Below are positions 8,396-17,231 of a stretch of 64,000 bases of DNA, in pieces. Location: assembly GCA_009363175.1 (NCBI GenBank), contig CP045205.1, forward strand, positions 1,550,001-1,614,000. Reading direction: 5' to 3'. Made by a program: the position numbers and the translations under genes. The first letter of the stretch is position 1, and each line of letters begins with the position of its first letter. The stretch comes from Citrobacter telavivensis (GTDB lineage Bacteria; Pseudomonadota; Gammaproteobacteria; Enterobacterales; Enterobacteriaceae). Below the pieces are notes generated by a model. That model saw only the letters and a list, made by a program, of their open reading frames with translations. It was not told the origin of the DNA and searched no databases.

Positions 8396-8635
8396 ACGAT
8401 CTGGGGTTGCAATCAAAAAGAAGATTGTTATCTTTATGTGTTTTTAATGGTTTTTTTCTTGCTTTGTATTTTACAGAGGAGTTGAGTTAATGAACTATTT
8501 TAATTTATTATGTTAAATAATAATTTTGTGGTTAATTATTCTTATGATTGTTTCTGGCGCGATAGATGATATTGTCAGGGACATTGCCACTGTAGCGAGA
8601 GCAATGACTTTTATTTGTTGAATGTGATGACCTGA

Positions 8636-9346
8636 TTACATCGACGTACTGTCCGACACAATATGCGTTACGTCATCCAGATGCCCGAGTCGGGCTTCTC
8701 CTGAGCGATTGAATTTACTCTTATCGATCAGCAATAACGACTGCGACGCGCGTTTCAACAGGACCGATTTGAAATCGGCGTTAAAGGTGCTGGAATCCCA
8801 TAGTGCGCCGCCGCCGTCGATCCCTTCGCAGGAAAAAATAAACAGGTCGACCTCAAGGGATTTGAGCTGCGAAATGAGCGCAGGATTGACGTAACAGCCA
8901 TGCTTGCGCTCGAGTCTGCCGCCGGAACTGATGAGCTGAATATGCTGGCGCTTACCGAGTTCCTGGCAAATGGGCTGGCTGTTGGTAAAGACCTGTATAT
9001 TGATATCCGGCAGTTGCCGAGCCAGATACCAACAGGTAGAACTGGCATCCAGCGCAATGACCATGCCTTCTTCAATCCAGCTCAACGCCTTTCTGGCGAT
9101 ATCGGCTTTATGCGCGTAATGGCTCTTCAGGCGCATATGAAAGGGATCGCCGCTGTCCGGATTTTCCCGCAGGATCCCTTTCGCGCGCCCGTGGTTGCGC
9201 AGTATTTTTCCTTGAATCTGCAGTTCGCTGAGATCGCGGCGGATGGTCTCTTTACTGACGCTGAGCTGAACGGCCAGTGTCTCGGTGGTCAGGCTTTTAT
9301 ACTGACTGAGCAGATCCACGATCGCCTGCTGACGTGCCGCTTTCAT
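8636..9346 (-). CDS. fucR: L-fucose operon activator FucR (DeoR family)
   Basis: DeoR-type regulator of 236 residues. The N-terminal helix-turn-helix (about 19-40, SLTTETLAVQLSVSKETIRR) is followed by a sugar-phosphate sensing domain like that of ribose-5-phosphate isomerase. In E. coli FucR activates the fuc genes in response to L-fuculose-1-phosphate. The sequence is close to E. coli FucR through most of its length and stops a few residues earlier. It is the last gene of the minus-strand fucI-fucK-fucU-fucR block, 42 bases after fucU, the same order as in E. coli fucPIKUR. Confidence 0.94.
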   Translation of the reverse strand: MKAARQQAIVDLLSQYKSLTTETLAVQLSVSKETIRRDLSELQIQGKILRNHGRAKGILRENPDSGDPFHMRLKSHYAHKADIARKALSWIEEGMVIALDASSTCWYLARQLPDINIQVFTNSQPICQELGKRQHIQLISSGGRLERKHGCYVNPALISQLKSLEVDLFIFSCEGIDGGGALWDSSTFNADFKSVLLKRASQSLLLIDKSKFNRSGEARLGHLDDVTHIVSDSTSM

Positions 9347-9388
9347 CTCTTATCACCTCTCAATCAAATGCCCCAACCGCGATTGAGA

Positions 9389-9811
9389 TTACGGTGTTAC
9401 CCCTTTTTTTAAAAGAATATTCCCATACTTTGCGCACTCGCCGGTGATGACAATCGCAAAAGCCTTTTGCGCACGCTCGTAGAAGGCGAAGCGATCGATA
9501 CGAGTAATCTCCGGACACGGCGTCTGTGCGGAAAGTGCATCGCGATAGCGCGCTTCAACGCGCGGGTCGAGCGTGTCGCCTTCGACGGCAGCCATCATGA
9601 CCAGCGGTGGCGCATAGCTGTCGAGCTCAAACAGCGGGATCACGGCTCGCAGCAGGTCGCTGACGCTGAGACCATCGGCACGGATCACCTGCGGTCCCAT
9701 GCTGTGCGCCGGGAAGTGCGCGTCTGAGAAAATAATTTCATCGCCGTGACCCATTTGCGTCAGAACTTTAAGCAGTTCTGGTGAGATGAGAGGAGAAATG
9801 GTTTTAAGCAT
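9389..9811 (-). CDS. fucU: L-fucose mutarotase
   Basis: RbsD/FucU-family protein of 140 residues that interconverts the alpha and beta anomers of L-fucose to supply the isomerase. It begins MLKTISPLISPELLKVLTQM and ends GNILLKKGVTP as in E. coli. The conserved histidine near residue 22 (MGHGDEI) is the catalytic region of the family. The start at 9811 is 10 bases after the fucK stop. A longer frame running back into fucK is an out-of-frame extension and was discarded. Confidence 0.95.
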   Translation of the reverse strand: MLKTISPLISPELLKVLTQMGHGDEIIFSDAHFPAHSMGPQVIRADGLSVSDLLRAVIPLFELDSYAPPLVMMAAVEGDTLDPRVEARYRDALSAQTPCPEITRIDRFAFYERAQKAFAIVITGECAKYGNILLKKGVTP

Positions 9812-9821
9812 ATATATTCCT

Positions 9822-11219
9822 TTACTCTGTGCGGGGATAGAAATAACGGTACTGGTAGCGCACCTGTTCTCTGGCCTGCTGCGGACTGGAAAACGCGCCG
9901 ATGCCATACCAACCGTACATCGCCGCGCCGGCAACGGTGGTTTCCGCGTCATCCAGCACTTTGATAGAGATCTCAAGAGTATTGGCCTTGATCTGATTCC
10001 ACAGCGCATTGCGGCTCCCGCCGCCGACCAACAGCAGTTCCGTCGCGCTGAATTGACCAATTTTTTCCAGCGTATGCAGGTTATGTCGCAGTTGCTCCGT
10101 TAATCCTTCCAGCGCCGCGCGATAGAAATGCGCGCGGGTGGTATTGAGCGTAACGCCTCGCCAGCCTGCGTTTGCAGAAGAGAGCAGTTCGCACTGCATC
10201 TGCACGCCATCGGACCCGGCAGGAATCGCTTGCGCTTGTGCAATCAACGTTTGCCAGGGGGTTTCGGGTGTCCACAGCAGCTTGCGCACCCATTCAAGTA
10301 CGCCGGAAGCAAGCCACTGCATCCCCGGATTATAAAGTCCTGACTGGCTGTCCAGTTCACAGGTTGAACCCGCATGTCCGCTCAATAGCGACGTATCAAC
10401 CCTCGCGCTACGCACCATCAGGATCTCCCACGTGCCGGAAGAGAGAACCGGTTCGTCTTGCTCCGCGCCGGCGCCAAACAGCGCAAACTGGGTATCGTGT
10501 CCGGCGGAGATCACGGGAATTCCCGGCGGGAGACCGAGTATCGTTGCCATAGCAGGCTGTAGCGAACCTGTCTGTTCACCCGCCTCTACAAGTCGCGGGA
10601 AGAGCCGTCGCGGCAGTCCTGTGGCCTGTAAAATATCGGTACTGAAATCCCGCTGCTGGATATCCAGCATCTGGCTGGTGCCAGCCATGGTGATGTCAGT
10701 GGTGAATTCGCCGGTCAGACGATGATTAATGAGTGAAGAGATAAACAGCCAGGCGTGGGCCCGCTCCAGCAGCTGTGGGTAATTTTCTTTAAGCCATATC
10801 AGCTTGTACAGCGTGTTGAAGCTAAATGCGCCGACGCCGGAAAGGGTCTGAAGTTGACGCGGCGACATAAAACGACGGATGTTTTCCATCACCGAGGCGG
10901 TGCGTGGGCATTTCCAACTGATGATGGGGTAGAGTAACTCGCCGCGTTCATCGACCAGCGCGCCGTCAACGCCAAAAGTGGTGACCGTGATGCCGCGAAT
11001 CCGACAGGCCGAGAGTTCAGCGGATAGTTTCTGGCAGCATTGTGCAAAACGTTGCAGGATGGCATCCAGCGACCATTGGTGCCAGGCACTGTTTTCTACG
11101 GCAATCTCGCTGGCATTGGCAACCGCAGCACGGGCGACAATGTGTCCCTGACGATCGACGGCAATGGCCCGCACGTTTGTTGCGCCGCAGTCGAGAACCA
11201 GGATGATTTCATTTTTCAT
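9822..11219 (-). CDS. fucK: L-fuculokinase
   Basis: FGGY-family carbohydrate kinase of 465 residues that phosphorylates L-fuculose to L-fuculose-1-phosphate. The N-terminal phosphate-binding motif LDCGATNVRAIAVD and the later glycine-rich LLVGGGSRNALWNQIKAN segment are both visible, with DAETTVAGAAMYG close to the C-terminus. It ends about seven residues earlier than the E. coli protein, after YPRTE, outside the catalytic core. A BIME separates it from the upstream fucI gene, so relative expression may be tuned there. Confidence 0.94.
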   Translation of the reverse strand: MKNEIILVLDCGATNVRAIAVDRQGHIVARAAVANASEIAVENSAWHQWSLDAILQRFAQCCQKLSAELSACRIRGITVTTFGVDGALVDERGELLYPIISWKCPRTASVMENIRRFMSPRQLQTLSGVGAFSFNTLYKLIWLKENYPQLLERAHAWLFISSLINHRLTGEFTTDITMAGTSQMLDIQQRDFSTDILQATGLPRRLFPRLVEAGEQTGSLQPAMATILGLPPGIPVISAGHDTQFALFGAGAEQDEPVLSSGTWEILMVRSARVDTSLLSGHAGSTCELDSQSGLYNPGMQWLASGVLEWVRKLLWTPETPWQTLIAQAQAIPAGSDGVQMQCELLSSANAGWRGVTLNTTRAHFYRAALEGLTEQLRHNLHTLEKIGQFSATELLLVGGGSRNALWNQIKANTLEISIKVLDDAETTVAGAAMYGWYGIGAFSSPQQAREQVRYQYRYFYPRTE

Positions 11220-11230
11220 TATGACTCCCG

Positions 11231-11313
11231 TTGCCGGATGGCACTGCGCTTATCCTGTCTACACGTTGTTTACCCGTAGGCAGGATAAGCTGTCTCAGCG
11301 TCGCCATCAGGCA
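11231..11313. repeat. REP pair (BIME) between fucI and fucK
   Basis: Two facing REP-like units, TTGCCGGATGGCACTGCGCT at 11231 and TAGGCAGGATAAGCTGTCTC near 11277, ending GCCATCAGGCAA. It lies inside the fuc operon, where such hairpins can protect the upstream fucI message from 3' exonucleases. Confidence 0.8.
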
Positions 11314-11325
11314 ATTGCGCAATGC

Positions 11326-13101
11326 TTAACGTTTATACAGTGGCCCGTAGTTCTGACAGGCGCGGTAATCCTGGCCTTCTGTATCCATACCGTGCGCGGC
11401 CCAGGCGGAGGGGCGGTAAATTTTCGCCTCTTCCACGTTGTGCATGCAGACCGGAATGCGCAGCATGGCGGCGAGGGTGATAAAGTCTGCGCCGACGTGG
11501 CCGACGGTCAGGACGCCGTGGTTCGCGCCCCAGTTAGCCATCACGGAATAGACGTCGGAGAATGGTCCTTTACCGGTAAGGCGTGGTGCAAACCAGGTGG
11601 TGGGCCAACTGGAATCGGTGCGTTTGTCGAGGGTGTCATGCACCGCTTTCGGCAGTTCGACGCTCCAGCCCTCTGCAATTTGCAGTACCGGCCCCAGACC
11701 TTTGATGATGTTCACGCGGGTCATGGTGAACGGTACGCCGCCTTCAGTCAGGAAGCGTGATGAATAGCCGCCGCCGCGGAAATATTCATGGATAGCCGGA
11801 CACCACTCTGTGGCCGCCAGGCAGGCGTCAGCCTCCTGCTGTGTCACCTCCCAGTGCGGTTTCACCGTCGGTTTTCCTTCGCTGTCGCGCTGTTTACAGG
11901 TACCATCCAGCGCGGCGGAACCGGAGTTGATCAGATGGATAATGCCGTGTTCTGCACGTCCGGTCAGCGCTTGACCCGTCACACGTTCAACCGCTTCTGG
12001 CGACCAGTAGGTACGCACATCGGCAAAGACCTGTGCGGTGCCGGTCAACTGATGTCCAAGCAGCATGGCGACGCCGTTCAGACTGTCGTTTTCGGTGGCG
12101 ACCACAAATGGTTCGCGCACGCCGTTCCAGTCAAACGAACTGTTCAGCAACGCTTCGGCGGTATCGCCGTTGGGGTATTGATCGGTCCAGTGACGTTGCC
12201 CCTGAAAGCCCGCGGCAATCGCGTTATAGCCGAGTGACTCTTCCACGCGTCCCTTTTCTGCCAGCTTAGGGTTCCCTTGCATCATGTCGCGAATGCACAT
12301 TGCCATCAGCAGGCTTTCCCGCAGGATCGCCCGGCTTTGTTCGGCGTTACGCTGATACTGTTTAGCATTTTTATCTTCGCCATAGCGGAAGTGTTTATCC
12401 GCCCATGCCAGCGCCATTTCCAGTTCAGCTTCGTCATAGATTTTTTGATCGATGCGGCGACGCAACTCGGTCATATCGACGGACTGGACCTTCATCCCTA
12501 GCCAGGACTCAAAGAAATGATGATCGACGATGGAACCGGCGATCCCCATCGACACCCCGCCCAGAGAGAGGTAGCTCTTACCCTTCATGCTGGCGACGGC
12601 AAGTCCTGCCCGGGCGAAGCGCAGCAGTTTTTCCTCAACATCGTCCGGGATAGACGTATCGCCGGCATCCTGTACATCCTTGCCGTAGATGGAGAACGCA
12701 GGGATCCCCTTTTGGCTATGCGCCGCCAGCGCCGCAGCCAGGTAAACCGCGCCCGGGCGTTCAGTGCCATTAAAGCCCCAGATGGCTTTCGGACGTAGAG
12801 GATCCATATCGATGGTTTCGCTACCGTAGCACCAGCACGGCGTCACGGTGATCGTCAGACCGACATTCTGACGACTGAATTTTTCCTCACAGGCGGCGGA
12901 TTCCGCCATTCCGGCAATACAAGTGTCGGCAATAACACATTCAACCGGCGTGCCGCAGGCGTAGCGCAACTTCTCCGTCAGCAGGGCTGCAGTCGCCTTT
13001 GCCATATTCATCGTCTGTGCTTCCAGTGATTCACGAACGCCCATTCGGCGTCCATCAATGACCGGACGAATACCAATTTTCGGTAGGCTGATCTTCTTCA
13101 T
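11326..13101 (-). CDS. fucI: L-fucose isomerase
   Basis: Manganese-dependent ketol isomerase of 591 residues, converting L-fucose to L-fuculose (also D-arabinose to D-ribulose). Length equals E. coli FucI and the metal and catalytic residues are in register: E337 in VATENDS, D361 after TAQVFA, and H528 in GANHGV. It is the first gene of the minus-strand block. The preceding fucP permease gene of E. coli is missing. Its promoter lies in the divergent region with a palindromic operator and a CRP-like site. Confidence 0.96.
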   Translation of the reverse strand: MKKISLPKIGIRPVIDGRRMGVRESLEAQTMNMAKATAALLTEKLRYACGTPVECVIADTCIAGMAESAACEEKFSRQNVGLTITVTPCWCYGSETIDMDPLRPKAIWGFNGTERPGAVYLAAALAAHSQKGIPAFSIYGKDVQDAGDTSIPDDVEEKLLRFARAGLAVASMKGKSYLSLGGVSMGIAGSIVDHHFFESWLGMKVQSVDMTELRRRIDQKIYDEAELEMALAWADKHFRYGEDKNAKQYQRNAEQSRAILRESLLMAMCIRDMMQGNPKLAEKGRVEESLGYNAIAAGFQGQRHWTDQYPNGDTAEALLNSSFDWNGVREPFVVATENDSLNGVAMLLGHQLTGTAQVFADVRTYWSPEAVERVTGQALTGRAEHGIIHLINSGSAALDGTCKQRDSEGKPTVKPHWEVTQQEADACLAATEWCPAIHEYFRGGGYSSRFLTEGGVPFTMTRVNIIKGLGPVLQIAEGWSVELPKAVHDTLDKRTDSSWPTTWFAPRLTGKGPFSDVYSVMANWGANHGVLTVGHVGADFITLAAMLRIPVCMHNVEEAKIYRPSAWAAHGMDTEGQDYRACQNYGPLYKR

Positions 13102-13188
13102 TCGGGGTTCCTCATCTCACGTATTGGCGCGCTGCTCAGGCGGATGAAAAGAGCACCACCGCAGCAGGCGGCTGAAACAGATAAAATT

Positions 13189-13204
13189 GCTAACTCGAGT
13201 TAGC
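13189..13204. promoter_or_regulatory. 16-bp palindromic operator, fucI-proximal copy
   Basis: Perfect palindrome GCTAACTCGAGTTAGC with a central CG, the form bound by LacI/GalR-family proteins, and identical to the copy at 13430-13445. It overlaps the place where a fucI transcript would start if TATCTA (13211 to 13206, minus strand) is the -10. The Cra-like regulator encoded at 17232-18230 is the obvious candidate to bind it. Binding is inferred. Confidence 0.75.
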
Positions 13205-13248
13205 TTAGATATTGGTGTGTTTTTTACACAACTTTTTTCTGATGGGAT

Positions 13249-13264
13249 TGTGAGTGGCTTCACG
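13249..13264. promoter_or_regulatory. CRP-binding site, likely for fucI
   Basis: TGTGA-GTGGCT-TCACG matches nine of the ten core bases of the TGTGA-N6-TCACA consensus. Its centre is about 57-61 bases upstream of the inferred fucI start near 13195-13199, which fits a class I CRP promoter. Catabolite control of fuc genes is known in E. coli. Confidence 0.6.
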
Positions 13265-13353
13265 AGAAGTGGTTAAAATTCGATCTGCATCAAATAATTC
13301 AGAGGCAGTCAAATTTATTAAAATATTTAAAATCAAATAATTAGAAATAAATG

Positions 13354-13369
13354 TCTGTCCGGTATCACA
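13354..13369. promoter_or_regulatory. Weak CRP-like site for the ABC operon
   Basis: TCTGT-CCGGTA-TCACA has one perfect half and one poor half (eight of ten core bases). A possible plus-strand -10, TAAAAT at 13405-13410, would place its centre about 56 bases upstream of the start. I offer it only as a candidate. Confidence 0.3.
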
Positions 13370-13429
13370 GTTTTAACCCAAATGATTTGGCTATTTTTGG
13401 TGGCTAAAATAGCTTTAAAAGGGCAAATC

Positions 13430-13445
13430 GCTAACTCGAGTTAGC
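13430..13445. promoter_or_regulatory. 16-bp palindromic operator, ABC-proximal copy
   Basis: Second perfect copy of GCTAACTCGAGTTAGC. Its centre is 241 bases from that of the first copy, very near 23 helical turns, so a repressor bound to both could loop the divergent promoters. It sits about 135 bases before the ABC ATPase start codon. Confidence 0.75.
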
Positions 13446-13579
13446 AATATCTGGCAACATATCGACGTGACGTATACGTGTTTTCAGGAAGTATTCACAT
13501 TCATGGTGACGCTCGCTCCCTGAGAATGCACTTCGCCTGATTCACTGCCTGCAGTTTCTGATTATTGAGGAAAGCAGCA

Positions 13580-15079
13580 ATGTCCGAAACATTTTTACAG
13601 ATGAATCATATAACCAAACGCTTTCCCGGCGTATTAGCGTTGAGCAATGTGAACTTTACTCTTCGCAAAGGCGAAGTGCATGCGCTATTAGGCGAAAATG
13701 GTGCAGGAAAGTCCACGCTAATGAAAATTTTATCCGGTGTTTATCAACCGGATGAAGGGAATATTATATTTGAGGATCGTCCTGTGTCATTCAGCGATCC
13801 GCTCAGTGCGAAAAATGCCGGGATCACTATTATTCATCAGGAATTTAATCTCTTTCCGGAATTAACCGTGGAAGAAAATATCTTTATTGGCAGAGAGTTT
13901 TGTAAAAATAACCGTTGGCGACTGGATGAAAAGCAACAGCGACAGGCGGCAAGCGAGATTTTGCAGAAATTAAACCTGAATATTTCGCCAGAAACGCTGG
14001 TGGCAGACCTGACGGTGGCACAACAGCAGATGGTGGAAATCGCGAAAGCGATATCCGTCAATGCCAAAATCCTGATTATGGATGAACCTACGGCGGCGCT
14101 GACGGAAACGGAAATAGAAAGTTTATTCCAGGTGACCCGGTTGCTTAAAGCACAGGGAACCGGGATTGTCTACATCTCGCATCGTCTGGAAGAACTGGCG
14201 CTGATTGCCGATCGCGCGACGGTTATGCGCGACGGCCAGTACATTGATACCGTTGATTATGAAAACGTGAAGATAAGCGACCTGATTGCGATGATGGTCG
14301 GGCGTGAATTGGGAAACATCTATCCTCGCCGCGAAGCGCGGGCACATCAGGAACCGGTGCTGGAAGTCAGCGGCCTCACGCGCAAAGGCGTTCTCAATAA
14401 CATCGACTTTACGTTGAATCGGGGAGAGATCCTGGGTTTTGCCGGTTTGATGGGCGCCGGGCGTACGGAACTGGCGCGGGCCATTTTTGGCGCCGATCCT
14501 ATCGACAGCGGGACCATTACGCTGAACGGCAAGGTCATTGTGATAAAGAGTATTTCTGACGCCATTGCGCAAGGTATTAGCTATTTAACCGAAGATCGCA
14601 AAAAAGAGGGGCTGGCGCTTAATTTGTCCGTTGAGCGCAATATCATGTTGGGGAATTACCCTGAATACGCCGACCGTTTTGGTAACGTTGATTCGAAACG
14701 CTGCCAGCAAACCAGTGAAGAACAGGTCAGGGCGCTCAGAATTAAAACGCCGCACCTTGAACAGGCGGCCCTGAATCTGAGTGGGGGAAATCAGCAAAAA
14801 ATAATTATTGCCCGCTGGGTGTGTAAAGATACCGATATTCTTATTTTTGATGAACCCACCCGGGGAATTGATGTCGGCGCAAAATTAGAAATCTATGAAT
14901 TAATGAATCGTCTTGTGGCGAAAGGGAAGTCGATCATTATGATTTCCTCGGAATTACCGGAGGTTCTGGGCATGTGCGATCGTATCTTAGTCATGCGCAG
15001 TGGTCGTATTACCGGAGAATTAACTGCTGATAACGCCACCCAGGAAAAAATCATGCAATATGCGACGTTAGAGGATTAA
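13580..15079 (+). CDS. Sugar ABC transporter ATP-binding protein (RbsA/XylG type)
   Basis: Tandem ATPase of 499 residues that powers uptake of a monosaccharide. The first domain has Walker A GENGAGKS (38-45), a Q-loop near 87, a signature region at about 145-155 and Walker B ILIMDEP (164-170). The second domain has the degenerate Walker A GLMGAGRTEL and the signature LSGGNQQK, as usual for this family. Start at 13580 follows GAGGAAAG; an earlier in-frame TTG lacks support. With the permease and binding protein downstream and fuc genes on both sides, L-fucose or a related sugar is the likely substrate, replacing the absent FucP. Substrate is inferred, not shown. Confidence 0.88.
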   Translation: MSETFLQMNHITKRFPGVLALSNVNFTLRKGEVHALLGENGAGKSTLMKILSGVYQPDEGNIIFEDRPVSFSDPLSAKNAGITIIHQEFNLFPELTVEENIFIGREFCKNNRWRLDEKQQRQAASEILQKLNLNISPETLVADLTVAQQQMVEIAKAISVNAKILIMDEPTAALTETEIESLFQVTRLLKAQGTGIVYISHRLEELALIADRATVMRDGQYIDTVDYENVKISDLIAMMVGRELGNIYPRREARAHQEPVLEVSGLTRKGVLNNIDFTLNRGEILGFAGLMGAGRTELARAIFGADPIDSGTITLNGKVIVIKSISDAIAQGISYLTEDRKKEGLALNLSVERNIMLGNYPEYADRFGNVDSKRCQQTSEEQVRALRIKTPHLEQAALNLSGGNQQKIIIARWVCKDTDILIFDEPTRGIDVGAKLEIYELMNRLVAKGKSIIMISSELPEVLGMCDRILVMRSGRITGELTADNATQEKIMQYATLED

Positions 15080-15082
15080 ATC

Positions 15083-16066
15083 ATGACCATCTCTGTAACC
15101 TCTTCAGACAGCAATAATAAGAAAATAAAAATTAATAAAGAACTTTTAATGCGCCTTGCGCCGCTGTTCAGTTTGATTATTTTGGTTGTCTTCTTCAGTT
15201 TCAGCTCGCCGTTTTTCTTTAATACCGAAAATATTATGACGATTGCGCTGCAAACGTCGGTTATCGGCATTATGGCCATTGGCGTCACGTTTGTGATTAT
15301 TACGGCAGGAATCGACCTCTCCTTAGGGTCGGTGGTGGCGTTTTCCGGCGTTGCGGTGGGCATCTGCGCGACACTCGGACTGCCCCTGCCGGTCTGCATT
15401 CTGGCTGGCGTGCTGGCCGGGGGATTATGCGGCTACGTGAACGGTTTGCTGGTGACCAAAATGACGATCCCGCCGTTCATCGCTACGCTGGGGCTGATGA
15501 TGTCCGTCAGGGGAATCAACATGGTGATGACCGACGGTCGCGCCATCTATTTTGCCGATTACCCCACCTTTAAATTGCTGGCGCAGGGACGTTTATTCGA
15601 TGTGCTGCCGTATCCGGTGTTCTATCTGGTGATTGTCGCCCTGGTTGCCGGTTACATCCTCAAGAAAACGGTGATTGGTCGCTACGTCTATGCCGTGGGC
15701 AGTAATGAAGTGGCGGCACACCTTTCCGGGATCAAAGTCCAGCGCGTCAAAATTTTTGTCTATGCCTTTTGCGGGCTGTTGACTGGTATTGCCGGGGTGA
15801 TTCTGGCCTCGCGCCTGAACTCCGGTCAGCCAACGGTCGGTGTTGGTTATGAACTGGAAGCCATCGCGGCAGTGGTGATTGGCGGCACCAGTCTGATGGG
15901 CGGGATTGGCACCATCGGCGGCACCATCATTGGCGCATTCATTATGAGCGTATTGAAAAACGGCCTGAACCTGATGGGGGTCTCCCAGTTCTGGCAAATG
16001 GTTGCGATGGGGGTTGTGGTCGTCGCCGCCGTCTATCTCGATACATTACGCAAAAAGATTCGTTGA
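15083..16066 (+). CDS. Sugar ABC transporter permease (RbsC type)
   Basis: Inner-membrane permease of 327 residues of the ribose/xylose class, with about eight to ten hydrophobic helices. Family segments include VTFVIITAGIDLSLGSVVAF near 75-95 and AIAAVVIGGTSLMGGIGTIG near 260. A polar N-terminal tail (about 24 residues) precedes the first helix. It begins three bases after the ATPase stop, and its GAGG ribosome site lies within the end of that gene, so the two are translationally linked. Confidence 0.88.
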   Translation: MTISVTSSDSNNKKIKINKELLMRLAPLFSLIILVVFFSFSSPFFFNTENIMTIALQTSVIGIMAIGVTFVIITAGIDLSLGSVVAFSGVAVGICATLGLPLPVCILAGVLAGGLCGYVNGLLVTKMTIPPFIATLGLMMSVRGINMVMTDGRAIYFADYPTFKLLAQGRLFDVLPYPVFYLVIVALVAGYILKKTVIGRYVYAVGSNEVAAHLSGIKVQRVKIFVYAFCGLLTGIAGVILASRLNSGQPTVGVGYELEAIAAVVIGGTSLMGGIGTIGGTIIGAFIMSVLKNGLNLMGVSQFWQMVAMGVVVVAAVYLDTLRKKIR

Positions 16067-16139
16067 TTTACGCTCCCGGCAGTCACGGGGAACACTGACC
16101 CTGACGTTAAGGGTGACACACTTACAACGGAGTACCACA

Positions 16140-17090
16140 ATGAAAACCAGGCATTTTGTCTACGCGTTATCCCTGCTGGCGTGCATCACGTCCAGCGCGT
16201 TAGCGAAAGATTTGAACCTTCCGGTCATCAGTAAAGGTTTCCAACATGAATTCTGGCAAACCGTGAAAATGGGGACGGAAGCGGCGGCGAAAGAGTTGGG
16301 CGATAAAACCAGCTATGTCGGACCTGCGGACGAAACCCAGATTGCGGAGCAAATTCAGCTGGTTGAAAACGCCATGGCGCAAAAACCGAACGGCCTGCTG
16401 CTGGCCGCGCTGGATGCGAATGCGCTTGCTCCGCTGGTGGAAACGGCAAATTCACGTGGCATTAAGGTTGTCACCTTTGACTCTGGCGTGAACTCCGATA
16501 TTCCAGTCAGCTTTGTCGCGACCAATAACCGTAAAGCTGGCGCTGAAGCGGCAGATGCGCTGGCGGCGCAGGTGAATAATAAAGGTAAGGTCGGCATTAT
16601 CGCTCACGTCGCCGGAACGTCATCGGCGATTGAGCGCTCGGAAGGGTTTATCGCCCGCATGAAGGAAAAGTATCCGGATATCAAGGTGCTGCCCGTGCAG
16701 TACAGTGATGGCGATCCGCAAAAAGCGATGGATAAGACCATTGATATGATTCAGGCCAACCCCGATCTGGCTGGGATCTATGGCACCAATGAAGGCTCAA
16801 CGCTGGGCGTCGCTAACGCTATCGACAGTCAGAATCTGAAAGGGAAGGTGAAAGTCATTGGTTTCGACAGTACCGAAGCCATTATTAACTTCCTCAACAC
16901 CGGGGTTATCCAGGGCTTTGTCGTCCAGGACGCTTATCAGATTGGTTATCAGGGGATCAAAACCCTGAATGCCGCGCTGTCCGGGCAAACGGTCGCGAAA
17001 GAGATCGATATCCCGGTGAAATTCGTCAGCGCTCAGAACATCAATACGCCAGAAATTGACAAGCTGTTACATCCTTTCGGCAAGAAATAA
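16140..17090 (+). CDS. Periplasmic sugar-binding protein (type I, RbsB-like)
   Basis: Substrate-binding protein of 316 residues. A signal peptide (MKTRHFVYALSLLACITSSA) should be cleaved after ALA at residue 22. The mature protein shows the RbsB-family pattern: LDANALAPLVETANSRGIKV, the FDSGVNSDIPVSFVATNN hinge region and GIYGTNEGSTLGVANAI. Start at 16140 is supported by GGAG seven bases ahead and by the signal peptide; the frame runs 46 codons further upstream into the permease end and was trimmed. It would capture the sugar for the ATPase and permease encoded upstream. Confidence 0.88.
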   Translation: MKTRHFVYALSLLACITSSALAKDLNLPVISKGFQHEFWQTVKMGTEAAAKELGDKTSYVGPADETQIAEQIQLVENAMAQKPNGLLLAALDANALAPLVETANSRGIKVVTFDSGVNSDIPVSFVATNNRKAGAEAADALAAQVNNKGKVGIIAHVAGTSSAIERSEGFIARMKEKYPDIKVLPVQYSDGDPQKAMDKTIDMIQANPDLAGIYGTNEGSTLGVANAIDSQNLKGKVKVIGFDSTEAIINFLNTGVIQGFVVQDAYQIGYQGIKTLNAALSGQTVAKEIDIPVKFVSAQNINTPEIDKLLHPFGKK

Positions 17091-17097
17091 ACAGGCA

Positions 17098-17118
17098 GGG
17101 GGCGGCGTCTGCGCCCCC
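17098..17118 (+). terminator. Hairpin after the binding-protein gene
   Basis: Seven-bp all-GC stem GGGGGCG/CGCCCCC with a seven-base loop, eight bases after the stop. There is no T-run, so it is more likely a 3'-stabilising or partial-termination structure that lets the binding protein be made in excess over the regulator and fucA. Confidence 0.5.
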
Positions 17119-17231
17119 GCTTAGCTGGTGAGATCAACAGCGTGCGCTTAACCGACTGATGCGGTAAGACAAAAGTGTAAAATGCTTTTATGATTGTCAA
17201 TTGACGCGTGGACGGTGACTGGGGCACATAT

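Larger units (their letters stand above)
8086..8635. other. Gap between the YhfL-like gene and fucR
   Basis: About 550 bases downstream of two convergent genes. It contains an extended -10 promoter-like element (TGTTATAAT at 8244-8252, plus strand) without an obvious target gene, and a short minus-strand coding-looking frame at 8288-8395 listed separately. The rest is AT-rich and featureless to my eye. Confidence 0.5.

Noticed and set aside
9812..10060. Upstream extension of the fucU frame by 83 codons.
   Set aside because: It lies wholly within fucK in another frame; FucU is complete from 9811 at the family length.
13216..13230. TGTGT-TTTTT-ACACA near the fucI promoter resembles a CRP site.
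   Set aside because: The spacer is five bases instead of six and both halves are off consensus; the site at 13249 is far better.
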